Source: Vampirovibrio sp. (GTDB lineage: Bacteria; Cyanobacteriota; Vampirovibrionia; Vampirovibrionales; JAJTHC01). Taken from it: a DNA stretch of 64,000 nt. The stretch is from positions 620,001 through 684,000 of the forward strand of contig JACEUU010000003.1 of NCBI GenBank assembly GCA_024998755.1, in the 5' to 3' direction. The position numbers and the translations under genes are program-made. Within the stretch, counting starts at the first letter, position 1. The number at the start of each line of letters is the position of its first letter. The notes under the pieces were generated by a model that saw nothing but the letters and a program-made list of their open reading frames with translations, was not told where the DNA came from and ran no database searches. Positions 34,734-42,448 of the stretch are shown piece after piece.

Positions 34734-35266
34734 ATGGGCGGTGAAGGAAGCGGTCGGCAATGTTGGAGTGGTACACCGAAAAAACTTGTTGAAGATTGCG
34801 TCGCACTAGATTTAATAGCCTTCAAAAAAGCGGGCTATTTAAAACCCTACACTACTGGTACAACCAGCAAGGGCAATCAAACCTTCAGGTGGGCTATAAA
34901 CGAAGATTCTCACGGTTTCAATATCAACACGCAATTTTCGGCTACGAATAGCAACGGTACGCACACGCCTTACGCTTTCAATATCCGTTGTAAAACAACC
35001 TCATTAGCCAGCGTGGGCTTCGGTGGTGGTTGGTTTGTCCTAACTGTAAAAGCCTTCGGGGGATGCTTTATCTGCACCCTGTGGCTGTAGGGCGTGGGTT
35101 TCAATGCAGGGAATGCCACAACTTGGTGTACGCCAAAACAAGAGAATCTTCCTTGTATAAGAACCCGTTTTATAAACTAAGTATGGCGATGCTAAAAGGG
35201 GATTTTGAAAAAGTCCAACGGATGGAAGCGTGGATGTTACAAGCGGGCATTACGGATTATTTTTAA
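34734..35266 (+). pseudogene. Zinc-ribbon hypothetical protein, frameshifted
   Basis: The reading starts MGGEGSGRQCW at 34734, eight bases after a strong AGGAGG (34720-34725), the standard start of a conserved island protein family. It runs to about 35035 (FGGGWF) and must change by -1 frame to continue as VCPNCKSLRG, then FQCRECHNLVYAKTRES, to 35266. The two CxxC pairs form a zinc ribbon that lies after the shift. A one-base deletion near 35035 is the simplest explanation. The family is of unknown function and is common in mobile elements. Confidence 0.75.
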
Positions 35267-35283
35267 CTAATCGCCCAAACATA

Positions 35284-35337
35284 ACCCCACAAAACCGTCA
35301 AAAGGGGGCTTCTGTGGGTTTTGTGGGGTCTGTTTTT
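35284..35337. terminator. Strong bidirectional-type terminator
   Basis: A 13-bp perfect stem (ACCCCACAAAACC with GGTTTTGTGGGGT, ending at 35329) with a 20-nt loop, followed by TGTTTTT on the plus strand. It separates the rightward zinc-ribbon pseudogene from the convergent primase-helicase gene. Confidence 0.85.
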
Positions 35338-35350
35338 AAGGTATTTCAAA

Positions 35351-37834
35351 TTAAGCGTTTAATACGTCGGGGTTTATGTAGATAAGTTCTTTGGGTCTGC
35401 CTATGGTGGATTCTTTTACCTGTTGCACTATACCATGAGCTTCTAGCACCTCTACCGCTTGCCTGACTGCTTCAGGCGTGTTTAATCCTGACCACGCTTT
35501 ATGGTATACCTCCCGAAGCGTAAAGGGGTTGTTGAGTTGCTTTTTCTTGATGCGATTTAACAGGCGTTCCGCTGAATCCGTCGGGCTGTTTTCGCCTAGG
35601 CTATAAATGCGTCGGGCGTGTGTTCTTAAATAGGCATCCCATTTCAAGGCTTTTTCTAAGGCGGTTAAAGTTACCGCTCCGTTGCCGTTTTCTGCTAAAT
35701 GAGTAAGCAAAGCCAACGTAGGGATGAGGCTTCTATATTTAGAAAAATGAGCAATCAGGGCGGGGTGTTCTTCGCTACTACGGATTTCATGTTCCAGTTG
35801 TGAACGCCAGTCGTCAAATACCCGTTGGGCTTCTTCTGTAAAGCGTAAGATGGGGAATTTTGCCCCCTCTTCTAAGGTTGCCCCGCATTGATTAAACTCC
35901 AAGGCGTGTAGGCGGTGTATGGTGGCAAATGCTGCTTCTTGCATGGCTTTATTGGGATATTCGTCCACATTTTTCCAGTTGGGTGAAATATCAGGGAACA
36001 CGCCTAGTTGAAAGCGTTGTAACAAGCCATCATTACCACTGCCATTAGATAAGGCTTGTCGAATATAATTGGTTAATGGGCTAGGCTGTATGCCTCCTAA
36101 AATAGACACACACACGGATTCAATATCTACAGTACCTCGTCCAATACGGTCATAAGTAAAGCCTTTATCGCCATTCCATGCTTCTAAATAAAAGGCTCTA
36201 TCCAGTTCATGCCCTGTTTTTTCCATACTATTAAAGAACCCTGTTAGCTCATCTCGAAACATTAAAACGCCGTTTGGATTTTCAGACAGAATTTCTCCCA
36301 ACTTTTCCACGGTGGTATCATTCACAATAAACCGTTTACGGTGTGGTGGGTCTTCCTCCATTGCTTGCAAACTTGCCATAATGGTTTCCATTGGGTCTTC
36401 GTTCTTCTTCAATGATCTTTTAACGCCTTCTTTCAACTGCTTTTTTTGTTCTTCTTGAATCATCTGTTTGGCTTCCCAAGCCTTCAATGCCTGCTTGTGT
36501 TGGCTTGCCCCCGCTTTTTCTAACGTTTCTAAGGCTCGCATGGGTTCACGAAGCGAAGGGGTTTTCATCACACTAGGAGGTCCGACAATCATTCCCCATA
36601 GATTAGGGATCACAAGCCAGTCATCTTTGCGTTTGGGCATGATGCCAATTTTTCTACCCGCTACGGTGGCAAGTACAACCATTGCCCCCACGGCAATATA
36701 ATCAATCGGGCATTGAATACGTTCACTACAATCTATCAGCCATAAACGAAGCGAATCAGGTAGACATTCTACGGGAAAAGGGGCTACTTCTAACATTTTT
36801 TTGCTTAACGGGAGGCTGTCTTCCCACTGTAGGAAGCCTGTAGTTTCGGGGGATTCCGTTCTTAATGCGGTAGCCTCTCCACGATACCCCCCACTAAAGC
36901 CGTTTAGTAAGGTGTTGATCGTTCTATCTCGATAATCCTTGCGTGTTTGCCACTTTTCCCGTTGACCTAAAGCCGACTGATTAAAGAGTGCTTCCATTTG
37001 AGACGCATCGCCATTTGTCCACCACGCTAAGTTGTTTAATAATGCCAAATCTGCACGGCTTTCGTCGTTACCATGTCTTGAAATATCGCCATGCCATAAC
37101 GCTTGAATATCTGTTCCGTGGGTACTTTGAAACATTTTTTCTAGCAAGGCATGGCTAGAAAGTTGGGAAAGATTGGCTTTATTTGTTGGGGGGTTAAAGG
37201 GGACGGTTAGTTTTTCTAATGATTTTGGAAAAAATTTTTCATAGAGATGGTTTAAGGCTTCTTCTCCATCGGCTAAAATCAAAGGGGCATCCTGAAAACG
37301 GTCGGCTGTAAAGGCAATGAAGCGATCTTTTTCGTAGAGTTCAATATGATGCCCCGAAGGCAAGTTCCATCGATTTCTTCGTTGACCGATAACGCCTTTT
37401 AAAAATAAATGTAACCCCTTTCCTGATTGGCTGATTTCTGTAAATGTTGCGGGTATGATTGCTAAAATAGGTAGAACCCATTCAAGTGGCTGTTTGTTTT
37501 CATCAAGTGCGTTGTCTAAATCAACCACCACAATGCCCGATGCAAGGCATAGCCCCAAGCCCTGCAAATGAGGGAACTTGGTTTGCCATGCCTCTAATGA
37601 ATCCACAAAATTGAACCATTGTTTACCATCTTTTACACTGCAATTCATACCTGTGTTAGGAGACGTTGGTAATTTATCCCACTTGCCCCTTTCAGGGTTT
37701 AATACAGTACGGTATAAAATCCATTGTGAAAGCGTTTGTAGCTGTTGTGGTGTGTTTTGTGTATAATTTTTGTACTTATTTATGTTAATTAAGCCAGTAG
37801 TTTCCACCTGCTGGCTTTTTTTATATTCTGTCAT
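35351..37834 (-). CDS. Primase-polymerase / DUF3987 helicase-like replication protein
   Basis: An 827-aa protein. Residues 20-190 resemble the prim-pol N-terminal domain of mobile-element primases: VVVDLDNAL (DxD), TEISQSGKGLHLFLKG, then HIELYEKDRFIAFT. Residues 330-730 are DUF3987, with a Walker-A-like GPPSVMKTPS near 395 and an acidic FRDELTGFF near 535. A winged-helix-like C-terminus follows. Such proteins start replication of phage satellites and integrative elements. It heads the leftward module downstream of a 58-aa ORF (6-nt gap) and an HTH gene. A DUF3987 remnant at 23821 marks an older copy. Confidence 0.85.
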   Translation of the reverse strand: MTEYKKSQQVETTGLININKYKNYTQNTPQQLQTLSQWILYRTVLNPERGKWDKLPTSPNTGMNCSVKDGKQWFNFVDSLEAWQTKFPHLQGLGLCLASGIVVVDLDNALDENKQPLEWVLPILAIIPATFTEISQSGKGLHLFLKGVIGQRRNRWNLPSGHHIELYEKDRFIAFTADRFQDAPLILADGEEALNHLYEKFFPKSLEKLTVPFNPPTNKANLSQLSSHALLEKMFQSTHGTDIQALWHGDISRHGNDESRADLALLNNLAWWTNGDASQMEALFNQSALGQREKWQTRKDYRDRTINTLLNGFSGGYRGEATALRTESPETTGFLQWEDSLPLSKKMLEVAPFPVECLPDSLRLWLIDCSERIQCPIDYIAVGAMVVLATVAGRKIGIMPKRKDDWLVIPNLWGMIVGPPSVMKTPSLREPMRALETLEKAGASQHKQALKAWEAKQMIQEEQKKQLKEGVKRSLKKNEDPMETIMASLQAMEEDPPHRKRFIVNDTTVEKLGEILSENPNGVLMFRDELTGFFNSMEKTGHELDRAFYLEAWNGDKGFTYDRIGRGTVDIESVCVSILGGIQPSPLTNYIRQALSNGSGNDGLLQRFQLGVFPDISPNWKNVDEYPNKAMQEAAFATIHRLHALEFNQCGATLEEGAKFPILRFTEEAQRVFDDWRSQLEHEIRSSEEHPALIAHFSKYRSLIPTLALLTHLAENGNGAVTLTALEKALKWDAYLRTHARRIYSLGENSPTDSAERLLNRIKKKQLNNPFTLREVYHKAWSGLNTPEAVRQAVEVLEAHGIVQQVKESTIGRPKELIYINPDVLNA

Positions 37835-37840
37835 TTTGGG

Positions 37841-38017
37841 TTAATCCTTCTGCATTTGGGGAAGGGGTTTAAATTGGTTTTGGCTTGTCCAATGACTTAA
37901 AAAAGTTAGCAATTGACTGATGCTAGATTTTATTTCCGTAACATCTGAATCAGACAATGGTTGTGGGTAGTAGGGTTGCCAAGCCTCCCGAATACCTTCA
38001 TGGCTAAGCGAGTTCAT
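37841..38017 (-). CDS. Small 58-aa ORF between the HTH gene and the primase
   Basis: This frame (MNSLSHEGIREAWQPYYP at its start, ISQLLTFLSHWTSQNQF in the middle) has an AGGAGG ribosome site 9 nt before its ATG and ends 6 nt before the primase ATG. Its start overlaps the HTH gene end by 14 nt in another frame. The tight packing and strong ribosome site support a real gene that also couples translation to the primase. Function unknown. Confidence 0.68.
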   Translation of the reverse strand: MNSLSHEGIREAWQPYYPQPLSDSDVTEIKSSISQLLTFLSHWTSQNQFKPLPQMQKD

Positions 38018-38237
38018 GGGACTGCCCTCCTTGTTGATTCTTGGGCTGTCTCATTTCTTCTAACAGACGGTTTACATCTTCTTGTCGAATGAGATAGTGT
38101 TTCCCAATACGAACGGCTTGTAAAATACCCTTACGAATATATTTTCTCACGGTGTATGGTGTCATCCATAGTTGCTTGGCAACCTCTTCGGTATTTATAA
38201 ACAATGTATTTCCCTCATAAATCATTCTAATAACCAT
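38004..38237 (-). CDS. Excisionase-type helix-turn-helix protein
   Basis: A 77-aa protein with a MerR/excisionase-like HTH: FINTEEVAKQLWMTPYTVRK, then YIRKGILQAVRIGKHYLI, the DNA-binding domain common in element-borne Xis or regulatory proteins. It is transcribed leftward, divergently from the XRE gene at 38365, and starts the module HTH, 58-aa ORF, primase. It could direct excision with the serine recombinase or regulate the primase. An internal ATG 12 nt downstream is an alternative start. Confidence 0.85.
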   Translation of the reverse strand: MVIRMIYEGNTLFINTEEVAKQLWMTPYTVRKYIRKGILQAVRIGKHYLIRQEDVNRLLEEMRQPKNQQGGQSHELA

Positions 38238-38268
38238 TTGACAATATAAAGCATACGATAATCATATA

Positions 38269-38297
38269 TTGACACGCAAGGGGTTTTTTACTATGAT
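38269..38297 (+). promoter_or_regulatory. Sigma-70-type promoter for the XRE repressor gene
   Basis: TTGACA (38269-38274), 17-nt spacer, TATGAT (38292-38297): a near-consensus promoter in the divergent region between the HTH and XRE genes. A direct repeat ATTCGGTTA/ATTCGGTAA follows at about 38318-38335, a candidate operator. This is the control switch of the intact element. Confidence 0.75.
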
Positions 38298-38364
38298 GTG
38301 TTGTAATGCGTTATCGATTCGGTTAATTCGGTAATGGATGAGAAAAAAGGAGGTTAATTGTTGT

Positions 38365-38748
38365 ATGGAAGCCTATGAATTTGGACAAAAAATAAGAGAG
38401 AGGAGAGAATCTCTCGGTATGTCGCAACACCAGCTTGCGGCTAAAATTGGTATTGATCAAGGTAAGGTCTCCATGCTAGAAAAAGGAGCAAGAAAAATAG
38501 ATGTTGTAAAAGAGTTACCTATTTTAGCAAGGGCTTTGAATTGTTCTGTAGGATGGTTTTACGACGAAAAAGGGGATTCTGTTCCCGCCCACGCATTGGT
38601 GAAACAGTTTTTCCCCGATGTGGAGTTTTCAGAACTAGACTTAAAAAGAGTTGCAAAATTTATTGAACCCATTGTGGAAAGCTATGTAAAAGCAGACCCT
38701 GCCCTTAATGAAAAAGTGCTTAATCACAATAAAGTATCAGGAGAATAA
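38365..38748 (+). CDS. XRE-family transcriptional repressor
   Basis: A 127-aa protein with an N-terminal HTH (SLGMSQHQLAAKIGIDQGKV, then SMLEKGARK) and a C-terminal helical segment. I use the ATG at 38365 because AAGGAGG (38347-38353) is 11 nt upstream; an in-frame ATG at 38338 lies before that site. It faces the HTH/primase genes, as in a lysogeny-type switch, and is followed by the recombinase-linked genes in the same direction. Confidence 0.85.
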   Translation: MEAYEFGQKIRERRESLGMSQHQLAAKIGIDQGKVSMLEKGARKIDVVKELPILARALNCSVGWFYDEKGDSVPAHALVKQFFPDVEFSELDLKRVAKFIEPIVESYVKADPALNEKVLNHNKVSGE

Positions 38749-38751
38749 ACC

Positions 38752-39393
38752 ATGATGACCTCAAAAGAAGCACCCCCCAGTCTCTTAACAAAAATCGTCA
38801 ACCTTCAAGAAGTTCGGGAGTAAAAAGAAGGGCAACAAAAACTTTTTGAAGTACAAGAACAATACGTTCCTTATTCCCTATTTGAAAAGCAAACGAAAGA
38901 GATGAATCGCTTATTCTCCCGTACTCAGAAAGAATTAAAGACCTCTAATTCCCAAGTGGAACGGTTAGCCACATCATTGGAACGTTTAATCCCTGAACTA
39001 ACAGATAAGGCTATTGATAATTATGAGCCGATGTTAAGGGTTGGGGTATTAGAATCAGGGGTAAAGGCGGATGTAGCAGTTGTAGATGGAGCTTCTGTTC
39101 CCTCAGAACAGGTGTACACGTTACTGTCTAACAGTATTGTAGAAAAAATAGGGAAAGATAAATTCACGGCTTCTCAATTAGGAGGTATTTTGAAAGCACT
39201 GAAAATCAAAGGAGATTCGACCTTTCATTATGAAGTAAAAATTGGTAAAAAGTCCTCTGCACAATGTTATAAACCTAGCGTTATTAAAGAGTTGTATCAT
39301 CGGTTAAAAAATTATGAAAAATACGGAATTACTCAAGAAAAAGCCCTCAAATGGCAATCCTATCTAAAGCCCGAAAGTGAGGTTATTCAATGA
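38752..39393 (+). pseudogene. Recombinase-upstream gene with an in-frame TAA
   Basis: ATG ATG at 38752 follows an AGGAG site and opens a frame that continues to 39393 except for one TAA at 38821-38823, after QEVRE. A single CAA-to-TAA change would explain it. The uninterrupted product would be 213 aa with a coiled-coil-like middle (LKTSNSQVERLATSLERL) and a basic C-terminal part. Reinitiation at ATG 38902 could still yield 163 aa. The 3' end overlaps the recombinase start by 4 nt. Family not recognised. Confidence 0.6.
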
Positions 39394-40709
39394 AAAAGGC
39401 GGTTTTATATGCCCGTGTTTCAAGCACGGCTCAAGAAAAAGAAGGGTTCTCAATCCCTGCACAAATTAAACTACTGAAAGAGTATGCACTCAAGCATGAT
39501 TACATCATTGCCCAAGAATTTACCGATGCTGAAACGGCTAAAAAATCAGGGCGTACTAACTTTAAAGCCATGATGGATTTAATTCATAAAGACAAAAGTA
39601 TCAAAACCATCTTGGTTGAAAAAACGGATCGTCTAACCCGAAATTTTCAGGATTATGTGCTGATTGACGAGTTAATCGCTCAGTGTGATATTGAAGTCCA
39701 CTTGGTGAAAGAAAATGAAGTCCTCAGCCAACGGGCTAAAAGCCATACCAAACTCATTCACGGGATTAAAGTGGTATTAGCTAAAAACTTCATTGATAAT
39801 CTGAGTGAAGAAGTTTCCAAAGGAATGCTTGAAAAAGCAAAACAGGGACACTGGCCGAGTCGGGCACCCTACGGCTATAAGAACAACCCAACCACACGCT
39901 TCATAGATGTAGACCCTATTCAATCTGCCTATGTTAGAAAAGCCTATGAATTGTACGCAATCGGGGGTGTTTCATTAAAAGGTGTTGTAGCTCAACTCTA
40001 TCGTGAAGGGCTTCGTTTTCGTCCTGCCACTGCCAAGCCTTCCCTTAGTAATCTTCACCACATTTTAACCAATCCCTTTTATTACGGACGCTTTGTTTTT
40101 AAAGGACAAGCCTACATCGGTAAACATGAACCACTCATATCCGCTTCACTGTTTCAAGAAGTCCAACGCAATCTAAAAATTGCAGGAAAATCCGACTATG
40201 AAAAACGAACCGTCGCCTTTGCAGGTCTTATTAAATGCGGACACTGTGGCGGGTCTGTTACAGGCGACATTAAAAAAGAACGCTATGTGTATTATCGTTG
40301 CGGACATCATAAACAAAAATGCCCCGATAAATACATCCGTGAAGAAGCCCTCGAAGTACAATTTGAACACCTCGTGGCAAGCCTACGAATGACACCTGAA
40401 CAAAGCGTTTGGATTCGTCAAGCCTTAAAGGAAGTTAATCAAACCAAAGAAGTTGAAATTAACGAACGGCGAGATACCATCCAAGTTGAAATTAAACGAT
40501 TAGAAAATCGACTGAATCGGTTGTATGAAGACAAATTAGACGGCGTTATCAGCGAGTCATTCTATCTAATGAAGTCCGCTGAATATAACGCTCAAGTGGC
40601 TGATTTAAATGGTACTTGGGAGAAATTATCCATTGTAAATGAAGACCAAATTCGCCTAGGTCTAATGATTATCGATTTTGCAACCAACACAGTGCAAGCG
40701 TTTAAATAA
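39390..40709 (+). CDS. Large serine recombinase (integrase of the element)
   Basis: A 439-aa site-specific recombinase. The resolvase domain starts YARVSSTAQ (catalytic Ser11) and continues with EKTDRLTRNFQDY. The recombinase domain (APYGYKN near residue 155) is followed by a zinc ribbon (KCGHCGG near 285, RCGHHKQKCP near 310) and a coiled coil (KRLENRLNRLYEDKLDG). It sits 132 bp from the tRNA-Glu 3' end, which it probably uses as attachment site. A TAA splits off the usual C-terminal tail, which is read as the next ORF. The 3' 630 bp are duplicated at 9322. Confidence 0.93.
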   Translation: MKKAVLYARVSSTAQEKEGFSIPAQIKLLKEYALKHDYIIAQEFTDAETAKKSGRTNFKAMMDLIHKDKSIKTILVEKTDRLTRNFQDYVLIDELIAQCDIEVHLVKENEVLSQRAKSHTKLIHGIKVVLAKNFIDNLSEEVSKGMLEKAKQGHWPSRAPYGYKNNPTTRFIDVDPIQSAYVRKAYELYAIGGVSLKGVVAQLYREGLRFRPATAKPSLSNLHHILTNPFYYGRFVFKGQAYIGKHEPLISASLFQEVQRNLKIAGKSDYEKRTVAFAGLIKCGHCGGSVTGDIKKERYVYYRCGHHKQKCPDKYIREEALEVQFEHLVASLRMTPEQSVWIRQALKEVNQTKEVEINERRDTIQVEIKRLENRLNRLYEDKLDGVISESFYLMKSAEYNAQVADLNGTWEKLSIVNEDQIRLGLMIIDFATNTVQAFK

Positions 40710-40895
40710 ATGACTATGTTCGAAAAGGCTGAGTTGCTTAGGATACTCGTTTCGAACTTTTCCCTACAGGGTGGAGAAGTGCAAGTCCACTGGAAAAAAC
40801 CGTTCGATGTACTCGCTCAAAAAGACGAATATAAACAAAAATACCCCCAAGGGAATTCGAATCCCTGCCGCCTCCGTGAAAGGGAGGTGTCCTAG
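40710..40895 (+). CDS. Recombinase C-terminal tail ORF (copy 2, running into tRNA-Glu)
   Basis: The frame begins at ATG directly after the recombinase TAA, in frame, and encodes the tail motif FEKAELLRILVSNFSLQGG and KPFDVLA. Its last 18 codons run antisense through the tRNA-Glu gene. In a free element the tail would be short, so the C-terminal residues depend on the integration site. Whether it is made as a separate peptide or by readthrough cannot be told here. Confidence 0.5.
   Translation: MTMFEKAELLRILVSNFSLQGGEVQVHWKKPFDVLAQKDEYKQKYPQGNSNPCRLREREVS
40842..40862. other. Right attachment site (attR) in the tRNA-Glu 3' end
   Basis: These 21 bp, from the discriminator base of tRNA-Glu through its T-loop, are identical to 10084-10104. 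The shared sequence continues leftward into the element and stops here on the right, so the crossover lies within or at the edge of this stretch. Confidence 0.72.
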
Positions 40896-40914
40896 GCCAC
40901 TAGACGATGGGGGC
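40842..40914 (-). tRNA. tRNA-Glu (anticodon UUC)
   Basis: The minus strand folds as a 73-nt tRNA: acceptor GCCCCCA pairing with TGGGGGT (the first pair is G-T), D-arm GTCTAGTGGCCTAGGAC, anticodon arm CCTCC-CTTTCAC-GGAGG with TTC, T-arm AGGGA-TTCGAAT-TCCCT, discriminator A. CCA is not encoded. The island abuts its 3' end. The weak G-T first pair may reflect an element-supplied 3' end. Confidence 0.95.
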
Positions 40915-41009
40915 ATATGCCAGTGAAGAGTACAAGCCCTTCAACACCTTCTACCATACCCAAAGCAAAAACCCCTGTCAACACCCAATATAACCATCAT
41001 TACACCAAT

Positions 41010-41152
41010 AGACCTCTTGCATGACTAAATATCTGAGGCATCTTCGTTGTCATTTGCGGTACTCAAATCCTCATGTACTTATTTGTACACTCCGGTTTTC
41101 CGTTCCTCATTCCTAGAATCTGCACCCAGCTATTCAGCCATGTAAGCGGTCT
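41010..41152. repeat. MITE-like repeat, family B copy 1, overlapping the nadD 3' end
   Basis: The ends AGACCTCTTGCATGAC and GCCATGTAAGCGGTCT are inverted repeats. The interior (GGCATCTTCGTTGTCATTTG, ATCCTCATGTACTTATTTG, CTAGAATC) matches the copy at 54894-55071. The right end provides the last codons and stop of nadD. Confidence 0.8.
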
Positions 41153-41781
41153 ACAACAGAAATCGGCAACCGCCGTAACGCACCCAACACCCCAAAAGGC
41201 ACACAACCCGACACAAAATCCCAATCGCCCACACGCATAGCCGCACGAACATCCGTCGCCGAAACCACCATCGCCACCATCGGAACCAACCGCACCGCAA
41301 CCCCACGCTCCCCCACCCAAGGCAACGTTTTTATCGCCAACTGCTGGTCTGGACGTGGCACCACCCAAAATCGACAAACCCTAACGATGTCTTCCCACCG
41401 ATGCCAAGCAGGCAAACTAGCAAACGTATCCGCACCCATCAACACATCCACACTACCAGCCTCTAGCTCTTCGAGCGGAGCATGAAATAAGCCCTCCAAA
41501 ACCTTCGCCGTATACAACGGCTGATGTTTATTGCTACCAATGGTCTGTTCAATAGTAGAAATCGCCAAAGCAGGATTGTTAGCCTCCTGCAACGCCAGTT
41601 TCAGCAGTGAAAGCCGAATGTCAAAATCCCACAAGCCCTTTTGCCCAGACTTATTAGGCGGAGCAAGGGCAGGAACGAACAACACCTTTTCAAAGCCCCC
41701 CGCTTTTTGAGCTTCAATCGCCATGGTGAGGTGGGCATTATGAACGGGGTTAAACGAACCAAAATAAAGCAGCACCGCCAT
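41134..41781 (-). CDS. nadD: Nicotinate-nucleotide adenylyltransferase
   Basis: NadD adenylylates nicotinate mononucleotide to deamido-NAD in NAD synthesis. The 215-aa protein has the nucleotidyltransferase motif GSFNPVHNAH at the N-terminus, LFVPALAPPNKS near residue 35, MGADTFASLPAW in the middle and VSATDVRAAM (ISSTxIR motif) near the end. The last seven residues and the stop come from the right end of a MITE-like repeat, so the C-terminus has been rewritten by insertion. Next gene upstream (41810) is co-directional. Confidence 0.93.
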   Translation of the reverse strand: MAVLLYFGSFNPVHNAHLTMAIEAQKAGGFEKVLFVPALAPPNKSGQKGLWDFDIRLSLLKLALQEANNPALAISTIEQTIGSNKHQPLYTAKVLEGLFHAPLEELEAGSVDVLMGADTFASLPAWHRWEDIVRVCRFWVVPRPDQQLAIKTLPWVGERGVAVRLVPMVAMVVSATDVRAAMRVGDWDFVSGCVPFGVLGALRRLPISVVDRLHG

Positions 41782-41809
41782 GGTTGGACATCGTCCCTTG
41801 TTATTGGAG

Positions 41810-42316
41810 TTAAGAAGAAACAGCCACGGATTCTAAAACGACCGGTTCTTCGGCTGGTTCATCGTCTTCAGCTTCTTCAGGGTCTGTTAAGTAGCCTTCT
41901 CTGCGAAGTTGGTCTTGCATACGAGCTTTTCGGCGTTCTTCCTTGGCGTTACGACGTTTTAATTCATCGTCAAATTCTTTGAGGGTCAAAACCGCTTCAA
42001 TTTCCAAGCCATAAGCCTTTACAGATTCCATAAAAACGGGCAATGCTCCCCGCAGGTGAATAATCGCCCCAGCATCTAACGAAAGAATTTTATCGTAAAC
42101 TTCGGGTACGCTGGCTTTGCAAAGCACTTGGGTTTTACCATCAGAAACCACAAAACCAACGGCTTGCCTGCGTGCCATACGAACTTCGGTTAGCATTAAA
42201 GGCCAAGGTTCAGGGCAAGGGCTAGGTGTTTGAATGATGCTTAAATTGGGTAGTTCTGGTAAGTGAGCCGTTAGTAATTGGTATAAGGGCAAGGTGTTGG
42301 TCGTCATCATCATCAT
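41810..42316 (-). CDS. Conserved-looking hypothetical protein with ATG x4 start
   Basis: The 168-aa protein begins with four ATG codons (42316-42305). The middle (RMARRQAVGFVVSDGKTQVL, IIHLRGALPVFMESVKAYGL) suggests a beta-rich fold, perhaps OB-like, followed by a charged helix (DDELKRRNAKEERRKARMQD) and an acidic tail. No family is recognised. The region before the first ATG has CCTCC rather than a ribosome-binding GGAGG. It lies between nadD and rsmH in the same direction. A longer reading from 42424 would have an implausible hydrophobic extension. Confidence 0.75.
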   Translation of the reverse strand: MMMMTTNTLPLYQLLTAHLPELPNLSIIQTPSPCPEPWPLMLTEVRMARRQAVGFVVSDGKTQVLCKASVPEVYDKILSLDAGAIIHLRGALPVFMESVKAYGLEIEAVLTLKEFDDELKRRNAKEERRKARMQDQLRREGYLTDPEEAEDDEPAEEPVVLESVAVSS

Positions 42317-42448
42317 TAGGTGGGAGGTATTCCATAAGCTTGAAAGAAGAAGAATTAAAATGAAAAGACAGTTACTGTTTAATTGTAAGGTTTTAATTAT
42401 AGCTAAAAAATTTGTGCAACACAATTTTCAGTTCGCAAGGTAGGCTAT

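Noticed and set aside
42317-42424. N-terminal hydrophobic extension of the gene at 41810-42316
   Set aside because: The TTG/ATG-less extension is not preceded by a ribosome site and the ATG x4 start matches other genes here.
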